DNA of 64,000 nucleotides, from positions 620,001-684,000 of the forward strand of contig NC_026736.1 of assembly GCF_000210295.1 (NCBI RefSeq). The letters are read 5' to 3'. The translations under genes were made by a program, and so were the position numbers. Every line of letters begins with the position of its first letter. The first letter of the stretch is position 1. This document shows positions 11,001 to 21,184 of the stretch, piece by piece. The notes below the pieces were generated by a model. The model did not search any database, was not told the origin of the DNA, and was given only the letters and a program-made list of their open reading frames with translations. The stretch is from Trypanosoma brucei gambiense DAL972 (Eukaryota; Euglenozoa; Kinetoplastea; Trypanosomatida; Trypanosomatidae).

Positions 11001-12717
11001 GACATGCTTCCTGGAGGTAGATGGGCTCACGTTGAAACGCTGTCAGCTCAATGCGATGGTAATGAACAATAAACTGGAAGGCTGCGGACTCCGCGCCAAT
11101 CACAAGTATCCGCTTGCCCAGTTCCTCAGATACAACACTCCGCAACTGTGCTTTAACCTCCCATATCTCGTACGAGCGGTCCATTGAGGTAGAACACAAC
11201 CTGTCGGGCGAGGGTCTACTAAAGGATCCTTGTCGGCCGCCTTGAACAGGGCTGTCGAATACCCCCCACGAGCCCGCGGGGGCACCGCTTACGCTTTGAT
11301 ATGTACCAGCCGATGGACCTTTCTTTTCCTTTTCTTGTGAATGGGAAGAAAAATCATTGCGCGACCTGCCACCTTGGCCCACCACCGGAACGTCCGTCTC
11401 CAACTGAGCACCGCATGACAGCAGTGGAGGTCTGATTTCTTCACGTGGGGTCCTGAGCGGCGACATGCGCTGGATTGGGCAGGTCCGCACCCTTTCCCCT
11501 CTTCGGGAAGAAGAAATTCTGGTAGGAACTGAGTTTGCTCTCCCGACTGCACCCGCTTGACTGCGAAGCTTACAGGATTGCGCTCCAGGCCCGCCCCGAG
11601 CTAAAACAGTTGCGTGCTTCACGGCGCACCAGAGAAGCATTTCACGCAGCAATCGAACATAAGCCTTCGTGATTTTACGACGGTCCCTTTGCTCCTTTTC
11701 CATGATCACTAGCATATCCTTCTCATTCCTAACGGACTGCAGCGCCTCTATCAGTGGTCCTGTTCTGCAACGCTGCCGAGCCAATACTGCACCCGAAGCA
11801 ATCGGGGTAATCGGTGAAGGAGAGTTGCGGTATCGCCCCGCTGCTCTCCTGAGAGCAACACTACCAGCAATATTCCTGCTGGTCTCTTCCTCGTCATCAG
11901 ACGAGGCCCACACACCATCAAACTGAACCAATAAGGAGCTGATGTTGTACAACGTTGGGAAACTGCGGCCGCCACACACCCGTCTCTTCTTTCTATTGTA
12001 CGTTGGCACAATAACAAGGGAATCCGCAGACGACTCACCTTCAGGCAGTGATGAAGAGGCCACGACGAGTGTTGGTGACATCCTGGCCTGTGGGTTCAGC
12101 CTCCCTCGCCTCTCTCTGAAGTCGGGGGTGTCAACGGGAGAAACTAATCGGCGATCACAAGGGGTGGACAGGCGGCGAATGGGGGTGGACGCCCTCCGAT
12201 TAATCAAAGGCGTATCAAAGTGCCGTTGTGGCGAGACGTAGCGCCGATCGACTTGCCGCAGGGGGCTTGGAGATGAAACAAATCGTGATACGGCATGGGA
12301 ACTAGATGGCGCACGCTCGGAGCGGCTTGTCCTGATGCTGATATTGGAAGGTGGTGGAGGGAAATGCGACTCGTCAGCAAACAAGCGTATTTGCTCTTCT
12401 GAAATTTCTACTACGCTACGATCCTTCAATGGCGAGGTTGGCAATGGTGACACCAGCCGGGTCACAATGGCACTTCGCGCAACATCACGGCTCCGTTCTG
12501 AGCTGGCGGAAATTTCTTCTACTGAATGAAACTCGGAAAGTGGACCACGGGAAGGCGGGCCGCCGACCGGCACATTCACGAGGACCGACTGCACGTCCTC
12601 CGAGGAGTAAACAGTTGGCTCGCTTCCCACAACTAATGACCTCTCCTCCACCTCTTCAAGCTGCACATCCTGAGGCTCAAACACCTGTGAGTGTACCTGC
12701 CCATCATCACTTTCCAT
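8041..12717 (-). CDS. Large, mostly disordered Ser/Arg-rich protein with central coiled coils
   Basis: The 1558-residue product starts at an ATG at 12717. Most of it is rich in Ser, Arg, Pro and Thr and is predicted to be disordered, with many SP and RS pairs that could be phosphorylated. Helical, charged stretches occur near residues 326-366 and 516-692 and look like coiled coils. A proline/tryptophan-containing patch begins near residue 1255 and seems more conserved-looking than its surroundings. I recognise no enzyme domain. Proteins of this build in trypanosomes are often cytoskeleton-associated, which is only a guess here. A pyrimidine tract upstream ends at an AG at 12816, giving a 5' UTR of about 100 bases. 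Confidence 0.85.
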   Translation of the reverse strand: MESDDGQVHSQVFEPQDVQLEEVEERSLVVGSEPTVYSSEDVQSVLVNVPVGGPPSRGPLSEFHSVEEISASSERSRDVARSAIVTRLVSPLPTSPLKDRSVVEISEEQIRLFADESHFPPPPSNISIRTSRSERAPSSSHAVSRFVSSPSPLRQVDRRYVSPQRHFDTPLINRRASTPIRRLSTPCDRRLVSPVDTPDFRERRGRLNPQARMSPTLVVASSSLPEGESSADSLVIVPTYNRKKRRVCGGRSFPTLYNISSLLVQFDGVWASSDDEEETSRNIAGSVALRRAAGRYRNSPSPITPIASGAVLARQRCRTGPLIEALQSVRNEKDMLVIMEKEQRDRRKITKAYVRLLREMLLWCAVKHATVLARGGPGAQSCKLRSQAGAVGRANSVPTRISSSRRGERVRTCPIQRMSPLRTPREEIRPPLLSCGAQLETDVPVVGQGGRSRNDFSSHSQEKEKKGPSAGTYQSVSGAPAGSWGVFDSPVQGGRQGSFSRPSPDRLCSTSMDRSYEIWEVKAQLRSVVSEELGKRILVIGAESAAFQFIVHYHRIELTAFQREPIYLQEACQRRSIVSEAKNQLRMISDRGSNMGILGHLNWVEEWAQRLLTLIESERYVRQIELYQAEGHEREEIQRVFSLGLKSLTEYRECEAKRRRCRLEMKDIALCENLAREKLVAEEIQSRAALHLTYSAIPSSVVASGSDRRVGVPRRGAQKGSCGEHSHISPRGTEDPSRCYDRSLVTEPESHASTTQDGSAFTSALSAAMCSRNTSNNRALSDSDTPNEVVFFEWDPTSNTLTRTSNNNFTSFNTSTGTTTATVRAPSTGTVAVVRCDRSKSLPEAAGSVSKVSSPSPQFPVAGSSTSRVDKSGSFVSAPLRGSAAAARDQVSEIPRKAGHSGRRSSSAVLKSCKTARRNDKTPLSGSGRRPSRVPNAARADGGKTNRDIFKRPINPVEEAEATFSLANRHIVPCSLKAAVARRGGSTCCFNQFSGEPFPDLRSTTQRPYNDDIIYSNSSRGFSEIDFGELSSAGEEEVKVRGDTAAKVHCGVSGTPLQSVTTVTISLDSDDAEDGGHGGQGNSNAAAVSDDRVEVGSITTEFIFESVRDEDDDVDPFSMRTVGKGSNSDSAAGKNVGPSLMGSSKAPFESAERSPTSTPMPRQESRRLLSHRSRSQETLTIPDVSLSTMHDETIGSGFKGEAAGRASLRSGCSSSPRFGESTVSASTALNTDEAGNKKRSCKGGPSRGSSRRPAVNRPKVPPGYLRPTAGWKRQSEEKVWQQLFSEARAKHRVSASRPAPINPRCPRDYKSDRKAIKVARVPYEEGPGVWSDYEEPRQPYGPIKVPSDARYGRKHEGRCVGGQSGAATIISPVRRRDAVWRFKAEGSCCHRSTSSLRDAKLSRDESSNALTNEGTALDEEDMDALKGIVRRASTTSHRTVASVASTPKKACGSSFYSSRSVTPSYIEAFYKLDLEAAKRYGFLISSHSGPVLQSTTPSKGGKKRITKGKHLPQPPTESSSSELKLSPDANSEERLLSTTTTHTSMSHILYSPRSKHHC

Positions 12718-13421
12718 TTATATGCCGTCTGCACTTCCCCTCCCCTCCACAAGCACACAAAAGTAGTTGTTACTCAGGATGATTCACCGTCTATCTGGTA
12801 CTCTACTAATCTATGCTAAGGAAAAACGGTAAATAAATAAATAAGACAACAATTAAAAGAAAAAAGAGATACAGATGCAAGGGAAGAGAAGAGGAAAACG
12901 TCAACTACACCTACACGGATGACTGTTAAGTGGTGAGGAATAAGTTCGCGGAGGGCATAACCTACGAGTAGAAAGAGGGTAAAGTAAACGGCAGCGGCAC
13001 TAAAGCGCGCGCATCCGCTCTTACCCACGCCCGCGCTTCACTCCGCCCAACAGCACATCGTATTGTCCTCCCATGCCGAACCAAACAATCCGCTGTCACT
13101 TCCGTCCAAATGAAGGTATATCAAAAGGTTATGGAGAAGAAGAGGCGGAAGAAGAATAGAACAGGGAAGGACGATACAAAACAAAAGTAAATGCATTTGA
13201 AGCAGAAACGAAACAAAAACCACTGAAGGACACGGGGAGGCACAAGCAGATGAAGAAACGCTTGCGTCACTGGAATCCAGTGGAAGTGATTAAATATCCT
13301 CCCATCGATTCTCTTCCTGCTCAAAGACACCACAACGCACGTGGATACGCGTGCAGGGGCACAAACACACACTTGCGTCTGGTGCACTGTTGCAACTCTT
13401 TCTCCATGCAATTTCCTCCGG
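12718..13421. other. Intergenic region
   Basis: The spacer contains the trans-splicing signal for the 1558-residue gene at its left end and presumably the polyadenylation region of the gene ending at 13422. Several short frames exist on both strands but have low-complexity translations. No gene is seen. Confidence 0.5.
12816..12900 (-). promoter_or_regulatory. Pyrimidine tract and spliced-leader acceptor
   Basis: On the minus strand this block is rich in C and T, broken by TTTA repeats, and the first AG after it is at 12817-12816. It lies about 100 bases upstream of the ATG at 12717. This matches the trypanosome trans-splicing signal. Confidence 0.55.
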
Positions 13422-16400
13422 TTAGCCTTCGCACCAAACTAAGATATCACCTGTACAGTTATCGAGCTCTTGCAGGCAATCATCCATGGAGTCACTCTCG
13501 CAGGCGAGCATAACATTCCACCTAGATCCCCTCTCCAGAGTTGTCAAGCCCTCACGGAATGGCTGGTGTAAATCCAGTTGCTGTGAAATTAATTCAAAGA
13601 GTGAAACAGGCTTGTGAGTAGGCAGAACTCGAGTAATCCCTTCATTTGAAATCCGCAAACCATTTAGCAGAAGCAACATATCCTCCGGGCTGGTGTACAC
13701 GGCTGAATTGGGCATCACATGAACATGATGGTGGAGTGGTGATAGCGTAGTTTCCTGCGGCTCCAAGATTATCTTTGGTGAATGCATGGATTCGACATAA
13801 CGCCTTAGGAGACCACAAAGTGAGGTTGCACTAGGTGTGCCACCAGCAGCTTGTGAACCGGCAGGGTGAGCGTCAAATGCACCATGTGACCAACCCAATT
13901 GCTCATCCAGCTCAGCAATAGTTGTCTGTTTGTGTTGTCGGAGCAATGGGCAGACGTACTCCTCTACAAAGCAAACAACACCTGTAGGAGGAGTGGAAAA
14001 TGGGAGTACAACTCGCACATAACGAGTTGCCGTATCCGTATTATCGACGTGCCACTCAAAAAAATGTGGCAAACGATGTACCGCCATCGTAGCCAGACAC
14101 CTTGCCCCTTCTTCTTTCACTGTAGAGTTCCAGCGCTCACCCTTCACGTCATTAGGTAAATACGCATACAGTTCGGTCTCACTTAACAAGACGTACTGCC
14201 CCGTTTCCCCGCTACTACGCTCCAGGTGATGTAAATGAGCCTCCCTTCTAATTTTCGCTAGCAGCTCCCAGAGGCACGCATCATCCTGGTCGCAGACGGG
14301 CCGAACCATCTCCACCTTCGCGAGGAGTTGCCCATTCCGGCACTGACGGCCGACGCGACGCAACAGCGATGGAAGGTCGCCGAACATCGGGGCGAAACGC
14401 GAACTCCAAGAGAGGGCCTCAGCTATCAACCCCAACGGAATATCCACATCAGCGGGAAAAAGACGCACAATGAGGCGAGCATAGAGCAGCCATGGACTGA
14501 CCGGCCCTTTGTACGCCGAAACAATAAGGTCCACATCATCCCTTTTCTCCTCCCCGTGTGATGATGCGTTTGACAGCACTTCAAAAAACAAACCATCAAA
14601 TGCCTCCACAAAGGAAGTAAGCGAACCGAGAGTCACCACAAAAGAACCCCAACGAATGCGGCGCATTAACCTGCGAACTGGGACGCCCGAAGGGGCAGAA
14701 ACATGGGGCAAAATCAGGTCAAACACAGCGTGCAGAATAGTCTGAACAAAATGCAAAAGTCGATCCGGCCTCTGTGTTTTTAGCACTCGGGAGATCTGAG
14801 CCTCAAAAGTTAACCGAGAGGAAACGGCAGGAGGTGGAGGCGGAGGCGGAGTGGCGGGCAAGGAAAACGCAGGAGTCAAAACCTCGCCTTTCGCTGTGTG
14901 ATTTGTCAACACAACATTGCACAGCTCCTCGTCAATTCGATAAGGTCCTTCGGCGGAGCGCAAAATGTCCAGGAGCTCTTTGGATTGCAGCGAAAGCCGT
15001 TCCACCTGCAACCAGCGTTCCAGTAGGGTAAGTGGAACCACACAGCTACCGTTCTCACGCATAGCACCCCTGCAACAGGTGAGAAAAGGTTCAATCGCCT
15101 CTGTATAGAGCTGAAAGGCACTTCTTGATGTTGTACGAAAGGCTTCCAATGCTCGTAGAGCCCGATCCTCCCGCACTGACAACCGAATGGCATCACCATC
15201 CCTCAAGCCACATTGAATGTTGATACTAGAATCACCTTTGGCAGTATCTGCAGCGAGGACATCATAACGAAGTAGCACATTTAACAATGTGTCACTATCG
15301 CCGTCGTTTTTGCCATTGTTCTTCGGTAGAAGAGCGCCGCACAACTCTCCATAAGTTACAGGAACGTTACCAAAGTGTCGTTTTCTCAGAAACGCCACAG
15401 CACGCACTACGAGATCCGTCTCGCGATGAAATGTAAGATCTGATGGTGAGGCAGCAACACAGGGCTTTTGCAACCCCTCACTATGTCCCGCTGCCAACCA
15501 CTCACTTACCTCTTCGGCGGTAACGTTATCAGACGGTCCGGTGAGGTGCCCGTGCATAACGACCAATTTCCCTTCCACATTTACCACATTAAAGTGTGCG
15601 GGGAACTGTGTTAAGGCCTCTGTGAGACTTTTCTCACCTATCCAAGCTGAAGCAGCGGGCCAACATACCGTAGCAGATAATTCACTAATCGGTATACCCG
15701 TCGGCTGCTTAACCAATGAAGCCTTGACTGTTTGCATCAACTCCAGCGCCATGGACAACCGCGCTTCTTCCGAAAACTGTAGGCGGCAGTCCGGTTGAGC
15801 TGGCCCAAGACGTTTGTAGTTGCAGTCAAATGCACTCAAGGTCCAGCAGAGCGTCGCATCTGCCGCGAATGCCGCTACATCATCCCTCGTCATGTTCCGT
15901 AGCGGCTGGGGAAGATCATCACCACCCCTCTCCACCAGTTCTTCTACGCGCTTTCGGGCCACCTCAATCCACGCACCGGAGAGTACTTCATCAGTCTTAA
16001 CACTTTGTTCCACACCACGTTGTATGACCGGTCCAACTTCTTTATTCCACCAGAGTTGCAGCGCAAAGAGGCGGGGAGATCCCAGTTTCATAGCGTCCGG
16101 ATGCAAGGTAAAGCAGCCATCTTGGCGCTGATGTAGTAACGTGTCACTGGTGGCAAGTGACACAGCGCCCCTTACGAGGGTTGCAGCAGTACGATACGCC
16201 TTATTGTTGCAATTGGAGCTACACAATCCCCTTGGGTGAAGAAGGGCGACACACGAGTCCATATGCAATTCGTTTTGTAACGATAAGTCGTGCGATGCTC
16301 CGCAAATGGCGGGCCCCGGAGCACGAGGAACCAAAGGAGGTGAGACACCAGCCCCATAAACTATTCGAAAGTGTAAGTAAGGAACTACAACACCGTGGAG

Positions 16401-16832
16401 CAGTGTGAGAAGCGTCTCATCACAATCCTCATGCATGTTCAAATCAAGGTCAGCGCACGAACCCACATTAACACAAACAATGGAAGAACGACGGCAAAGC
16501 CCTCTTGAAGTTTGTCCACCAACAACACACGGTGGCGCCTTGTCCCCTACTGTTGTACAAACCAGTCCCCGCTGCTGAAACGCAAGCATATTTTCTTCAA
16601 AGGAGGCGACTGCCAGACGGTTATCGGTACTTTGGTCCATTATCCCTGCATAATAGGGACGATGGCCATTGCACCGTAGGAACAACCGCTGCGCATCTTC
16701 CCAGCGGCATGCCGCCTCGCAGTTAATCGGCAGTGCGTACAACGCCTCCAGTTGTTGTGTGATCAAGGCACGATTTACCCGTGACGACGAAGGCTGCAAG
16801 ACACGCTCCAGTTGAGCCCATGCTTTCTTCAT
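13422..16832 (-). CDS. Large protein with repeated winged-helix-like segments
   Basis: The frame extends to a GTG at 16841, but the first ATG is at 16832, which gives 1136 residues and lies just after a strong splice signal. Several segments share a pattern of a short helix, a hydrophobic helix and a strand pair with a FP-x-x-F type core. They lie near residues 380-430 and 486-530, with weaker examples near 795-845 and 950-1040. This resembles the winged-helix or LOTUS-like repeats seen in RNA-binding proteins. A short proline run lies near residue 665. I cannot assign a function; a role in RNA metabolism is a reasonable but unproven reading. The zinc-finger protein at 7408 has one similar segment. 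Confidence 0.85.
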   Translation of the reverse strand: MKKAWAQLERVLQPSSSRVNRALITQQLEALYALPINCEAACRWEDAQRLFLRCNGHRPYYAGIMDQSTDNRLAVASFEENMLAFQQRGLVCTTVGDKAPPCVVGGQTSRGLCRRSSIVCVNVGSCADLDLNMHEDCDETLLTLLHGVVVPYLHFRIVYGAGVSPPLVPRAPGPAICGASHDLSLQNELHMDSCVALLHPRGLCSSNCNNKAYRTAATLVRGAVSLATSDTLLHQRQDGCFTLHPDAMKLGSPRLFALQLWWNKEVGPVIQRGVEQSVKTDEVLSGAWIEVARKRVEELVERGGDDLPQPLRNMTRDDVAAFAADATLCWTLSAFDCNYKRLGPAQPDCRLQFSEEARLSMALELMQTVKASLVKQPTGIPISELSATVCWPAASAWIGEKSLTEALTQFPAHFNVVNVEGKLVVMHGHLTGPSDNVTAEEVSEWLAAGHSEGLQKPCVAASPSDLTFHRETDLVVRAVAFLRKRHFGNVPVTYGELCGALLPKNNGKNDGDSDTLLNVLLRYDVLAADTAKGDSSINIQCGLRDGDAIRLSVREDRALRALEAFRTTSRSAFQLYTEAIEPFLTCCRGAMRENGSCVVPLTLLERWLQVERLSLQSKELLDILRSAEGPYRIDEELCNVVLTNHTAKGEVLTPAFSLPATPPPPPPPAVSSRLTFEAQISRVLKTQRPDRLLHFVQTILHAVFDLILPHVSAPSGVPVRRLMRRIRWGSFVVTLGSLTSFVEAFDGLFFEVLSNASSHGEEKRDDVDLIVSAYKGPVSPWLLYARLIVRLFPADVDIPLGLIAEALSWSSRFAPMFGDLPSLLRRVGRQCRNGQLLAKVEMVRPVCDQDDACLWELLAKIRREAHLHHLERSSGETGQYVLLSETELYAYLPNDVKGERWNSTVKEEGARCLATMAVHRLPHFFEWHVDNTDTATRYVRVVLPFSTPPTGVVCFVEEYVCPLLRQHKQTTIAELDEQLGWSHGAFDAHPAGSQAAGGTPSATSLCGLLRRYVESMHSPKIILEPQETTLSPLHHHVHVMPNSAVYTSPEDMLLLLNGLRISNEGITRVLPTHKPVSLFELISQQLDLHQPFREGLTTLERGSRWNVMLACESDSMDDCLQELDNCTGDILVWCEG

Positions 16833-17608
16833 GGAACACACCGCTAAACACTACTTATAATGGGCGATTTAAAAAAAAAAAGGAAGGAGGAGGAAAGGAG
16901 AGAAGAGGAGAGGAGAGAAGGAAAAGAAGGGGGAAAAAAAAGTACAACCATGTTTCGAAGGCCACAACGCTTCAGTTGTTCTTTTTTTTTTTTTGCGTAT
17001 GCGCGCGTACGTGTTGCTTGTACAATCACGGGTGTGGAAATCCCAACCCGCTTAATCACACCTTTCCCCTTTTCTTGCACTCTCAACTCCCAACTGCTCT
17101 TTCCCCTCAGTCCTTCATTATTCTTCACAGTCAATTTAAGCTTCGTGAGGGTGTATTCGCGCATGCTCTCAGCCTCATCCCTTCTCTCCGCAAAAGTCCG
17201 CACAAATAAATTACAAACAATTTACAGCACACTGTCGCATCCCCCCATACAGTATTAGGTGCAGTAGCTCCTGCATTTATTCGTAACCTCCAGCCCATAC
17301 CACCCAAGAGAGAGAGAAAAAAAAGATTCGTGCATAGATGAGACAGTAGGAGTTAACAACATCAAAGGCACAAACGTTTATGGCTTTGAAGCGACGCCAT
17401 CATATCGGCTCACATGCACACATTCCTGAGCGCACTAGCGCTGCAAAATGGGCCACGGCACCGACGTATATCAATCAACATACCTCTCACCTTTAACCGG
17501 TGTATGCGCATCGAAGAATAAATCGAAAAACAAAAAAGAAAAGAACAAAAAAACAAAAAAACAAAAAAAGAAGAGGATTAAAAAAAAAAAACTAGACATA
17601 AATGTACC
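16833..17608. other. Intergenic region
   Basis: The left end is the trans-splicing signal of the gene starting at 16832. A second polypurine block (plus strand) at about 17520-17592 may serve polyadenylation or splicing. The translations here are low in complexity and I see no gene. Confidence 0.5.
16854..16938 (-). promoter_or_regulatory. Strong pyrimidine tract and spliced-leader acceptor
   Basis: The minus strand reads as an almost unbroken run of about 68 C and T bases (16938 to 16871). The first AG is at 16855-16854, with another at 16852-16851. The resulting 5' UTR is only about 20 bases before the ATG at 16832. This is one of the clearest trans-splicing signals in the window and it excludes the GTG at 16841 as the likely start. 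Confidence 0.65.
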
Positions 17609-20600
17609 TCACACCGCCGATGATGCGTAGCCCACCTCAACAGCGTGCCAGAGAGCTTGCAAATGCAACGCCACACCGTCATCGGAAACGCTCCCAGGCA
17701 CCACAAAATGGTCCAGTCGTTGGCAGAAAGCAAAAACACCGAGCACGCCAAGGAACGACTTCCCCACCCCTCCGCCAACTTGCCGCGTGGCTCTCACACC
17801 ATTTGGTCCTTTATCATTCATGGCTGAAACATTTACACCGAGTGCAAGGCACAACTCTTCCAATACCTGGGCTGGCAACACCCGCTGCAAAAGGAGGATA
17901 TCTGCAGACCGACGAATATTTTGCTTTACCCACATTCGGCTTCCAGGGTGGGACGGGATTGCGGCAGGGCACTGCTTTGCAACCTCGCCATCCAACAGAG
18001 GCATCAGCACCAGATCTGCAAGTAACTCGCCTAACGCTGCTCGTAATTCCCCCTGGGAAGACTCGTTGGCTGAGCGGCGGAAGTTGGAGCTTGAGATTGC
18101 TCCCGCACTATCATTCAACTTTCGGTCATTATCTTCTTGCTGCTTATGAAGCCGTCGCTCCAGCACGTGTGGTGCAAGTAAAATCAACTCGTCATCTTCC
18201 GTCAACGGCGGAACAATAAAGGCAAACAAGTGCACTAAGAAGGATATCCAAAGCCGCAGTAATCCGAGCGGCTGAACTTGAAAACCAAACACCATATGAT
18301 GGATAACCCTCACAAGGATACGAAAGACAACAATATCTTCTGTTGTGCAAAACGTAGCCTGCCGACCGAGGTAATCGCTCTCACTCTCACTCAAAAGCTT
18401 TATTTGCTGTTCCCACTCCGTGCGGAGCCGCAACAATTCCTGCGACAACGTGCGGAACACAGACATGAGCAGCAGCGTCCCACAAGGTGCGGGGAACTGT
18501 ACCGGCACATCGCGGCGTAAAATATCCTCCATCGCGTCAACCACCGTTCCCCCATCGGTATCCTCCCTTTCAGAAACCAACAGAGAGAGAAAGGGATCAC
18601 CCGTGCAATCACCGAATATCTCTGATGCTATATCTTCCGGCGTTCGCTGCCCGCTGACAACTTCGGAAAGCAGTTGGTACAATTCGGATGCTGCCCCCTC
18701 AGAGCCAAATGAATCCCGCAACCTTGTGCCTAATATCCCGAACAGAAGGAGCCGTATCCTCAAACCGCGCAAATTCCACGGTATTGACATAAACCCAGAC
18801 GTAACAAGCAAAATCATGCACTGTTGCCGCTCCTGTCTGTCAACAAAAAACGCATCTGTTTCATCCGTTGTGGCATTTTCCTCCACAGCCGTCACGTCTT
18901 CCTCATCCTCCTCCCCACCCTCACCCTCATCCTGAGGACTGCAAAGGATTGACAGGATTGGGAGAAGAGTACACCTCAATACCTCATGTCCCTGTATGTT
19001 TGTCCTTCCTGCGCGGCTAAATAGTGCGAAAACACCGTGAAGAAGACACATAACTAAAAAGCTATTTTCCCTAAGCGCATTCACAACTCGTGTGTGCACG
19101 TACTGGGTATGCCACTGCATCAACTCATCCCGCAACTTAACCTCACTCGCCTTCTCCCCAGGTAAAAGGGATGCAATTGAGCCTTCCAAAGCATCGTGTC
19201 CCTTGTAAAGGATCATATCATGTAGCTGACGAAGAAGCGAGACAAACTCCCCTTGCTTCACAGGCGATAGAATCGAAAAGCAGCTCGGATGGTAGACACA
19301 GAAAAAGAATTCAACCATATACGATAGCCAAGTAGACCCGCCGTCCATAGCGTGTTTGCCTTCATCCTCACGCGGACGCTTGCCGGCAGAGAAAAAATAT
19401 TTCTGTGAAGCCGACAAGTGCTCTATGTGCTGCTCCACCAGCTGGCGGTGACACCGCTGAATAGAGGAAATAACGGACTCCGAGACTGCAGGTACAGCCG
19501 TCAGCGGCACATCCTCTACGGCCATTTGCCCATGAACGAAGCACCGCACGACACGCACAGCGTTCCCCCATGCTGTGGCTGCTTCCTTCTTTACCCACTC
19601 CTTAATGACGATGTTGACGGAAAGCGCCGGTGGCAGATGACCAGGGGCTGATTCCGCTTCCAAAGTACACCTCCAGAAGAAGGGTTGATGGCAGGTCACG
19701 GTGTGGACTGATGCAAAGGAGTTACTGGCCGGATCACCACCTGCAAGCAGGCGCATGGAAAGGTAATCCCGCAGATTTGATTGAAGCTTTTCGAAAAACA
19801 TGCGGCGCGCGCGCAAATGTATGCGATCGGTAATAGTAGTAGTAGTAGAAGTATCAGTATTAGAAGATGCCGAAGACGAAGATACAGAGGGAGGTGCGGC
19901 AAGTAACGCATGAGCCCCCTTGTAACCTGTGATGAGCAGCATCAAAAACAGCCACTGTGTTTCGCTCAGCGCCGCCTCCACATCCACCTCACACCGCTGA
20001 AAAAATGAACCGATTTCTCTCCATACTAGTGCAACCACACTATCGACGACACGGACCACCTCCTCATTCATGCGGACACCACCGGTTGGAAGGGCCCCGC
20101 CCCTCGCTGACATTCCACATACAACGTAATGCACGCCCTCCACCAGACGCTGGATACTATTACGGATAATGCAATCCATCACGATGCATATTCCACGAAA
20201 TGATCCGGCCCCTCGAACCACACCCTCTAGTTCGTTTATCAACACCTCGTACTGTTGAGCCTCCGCCTTGTCGTACTTGGATAGGTCCCACAACTCAGGC
20301 CCGCCGGAAGCATCTTCGGGGATGGGGTGCCTTTGCTCTAACATATTTAAAGAGCACAACTCCCTTTCTATCGCATTTACGATCGCTTCGAGCAGGAACG
20401 TGCCGCCCAACTCGTCACACCCCTCCCTACACCAGCACCGAAGTAATGGTCCTAGGAGAGTTTGACGCCAGTACGGAATTTCTGCCATCCGCAAGAATGT
20501 CGAGTAGAGCATTCGGCCCTTTTCTCCCTTAGGCACAGACAACAGAGAAGTTTCATTTTTTGCAGAAGCTGACGCTCCAGTATCGGACGAACTCGCCTCA

Positions 20601-20917
20601 GGGGCAAGATATCTGCAGAGCTCTGTGAGGTAGGACTCCTGCACAACGGGATCCGTTGCAGAAGAAGAAATACACTTTTGTTCACTATTAGCGGTTTTAC
20701 CAACTTTTGTCTGCCCTGACGCTACGTCAACAATGGTGTTCGATAAGCAGGTCAGTAACCTACACGTCTGTGCAGGGCCGCGGAGGCAGCTGAGGAAGTT
20801 AACCTTCCACTGGGCGTCACTGCACTGCCCTCCATTTCCCGTATCTGAGCTTTTAACTTTTACCTCTACCCCACCGCCGGGATCTTTTTGTTGCGGCGCT
20901 GGCGAGAACACATACAT
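17609..20917 (-). CDS. Large alpha-helical protein of unknown function
   Basis: The 1102-residue product starts with an ATG at 20917. It is predicted to be mostly helical and resembles a HEAT/ARM-type or other alpha-solenoid scaffold, with hydrophobic helices spaced along the whole length. It has a Thr/Ser-rich insert near residues 345-362 coded by a TAG-type microsatellite (plus strand 19834-19848). An acidic Glu/Asp-rich loop lies near residues 659-675. There are no convincing signal peptide or catalytic motifs. I recognise no family. A splice acceptor at 20975 would give a 5' UTR of about 57 bases. Confidence 0.82.
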   Translation of the reverse strand: MYVFSPAPQQKDPGGGVEVKVKSSDTGNGGQCSDAQWKVNFLSCLRGPAQTCRLLTCLSNTIVDVASGQTKVGKTANSEQKCISSSATDPVVQESYLTELCRYLAPEASSSDTGASASAKNETSLLSVPKGEKGRMLYSTFLRMAEIPYWRQTLLGPLLRCWCREGCDELGGTFLLEAIVNAIERELCSLNMLEQRHPIPEDASGGPELWDLSKYDKAEAQQYEVLINELEGVVRGAGSFRGICIVMDCIIRNSIQRLVEGVHYVVCGMSARGGALPTGGVRMNEEVVRVVDSVVALVWREIGSFFQRCEVDVEAALSETQWLFLMLLITGYKGAHALLAAPPSVSSSSASSNTDTSTTTTITDRIHLRARRMFFEKLQSNLRDYLSMRLLAGGDPASNSFASVHTVTCHQPFFWRCTLEAESAPGHLPPALSVNIVIKEWVKKEAATAWGNAVRVVRCFVHGQMAVEDVPLTAVPAVSESVISSIQRCHRQLVEQHIEHLSASQKYFFSAGKRPREDEGKHAMDGGSTWLSYMVEFFFCVYHPSCFSILSPVKQGEFVSLLRQLHDMILYKGHDALEGSIASLLPGEKASEVKLRDELMQWHTQYVHTRVVNALRENSFLVMCLLHGVFALFSRAGRTNIQGHEVLRCTLLPILSILCSPQDEGEGGEEDEEDVTAVEENATTDETDAFFVDRQERQQCMILLVTSGFMSIPWNLRGLRIRLLLFGILGTRLRDSFGSEGAASELYQLLSEVVSGQRTPEDIASEIFGDCTGDPFLSLLVSEREDTDGGTVVDAMEDILRRDVPVQFPAPCGTLLLMSVFRTLSQELLRLRTEWEQQIKLLSESESDYLGRQATFCTTEDIVVFRILVRVIHHMVFGFQVQPLGLLRLWISFLVHLFAFIVPPLTEDDELILLAPHVLERRLHKQQEDNDRKLNDSAGAISSSNFRRSANESSQGELRAALGELLADLVLMPLLDGEVAKQCPAAIPSHPGSRMWVKQNIRRSADILLLQRVLPAQVLEELCLALGVNVSAMNDKGPNGVRATRQVGGGVGKSFLGVLGVFAFCQRLDHFVVPGSVSDDGVALHLQALWHAVEVGYASSAV

Positions 20918-20974
20918 CCAACCACCACCCAGGCGGTGTAGATGTAATGTCCCTTCGGATTGCGTCCACCTGCG

Positions 20975-21056
20975 CTGTAATACACATCAACACGTATACA
21001 TACACAAAGAGAGCAAAGAAAAATAATAACAAGGACAGAAAAGGGAGGGAAGAAAG
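20975..21056 (-). promoter_or_regulatory. Pyrimidine tract and spliced-leader acceptor
   Basis: On the minus strand a C/T-rich block runs from about 21056 to 21008, and the first AG after it is at 20976-20975. It sits about 57 bases upstream of the ATG at 20917. Confidence 0.5.
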
Positions 21057-21184
21057 ATACGAAGGATGAAACTAAGAGGAGGGATGCAGCAAATAAATGT
21101 GCATTTATTTCAAGCAGAAATGCAGCCACTTAGATGCCACAAATTATTGCAGTAAGAAAGAAAGAGCATGTGTGTAATGTGTGT

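Noticed and set aside
17602..18219. 205-codon frame on the plus strand.
   Set aside because: It is antisense to the real 1102-residue gene, and its translation has no recognisable features. The plus-strand shadows of other large genes were rejected for the same reason.
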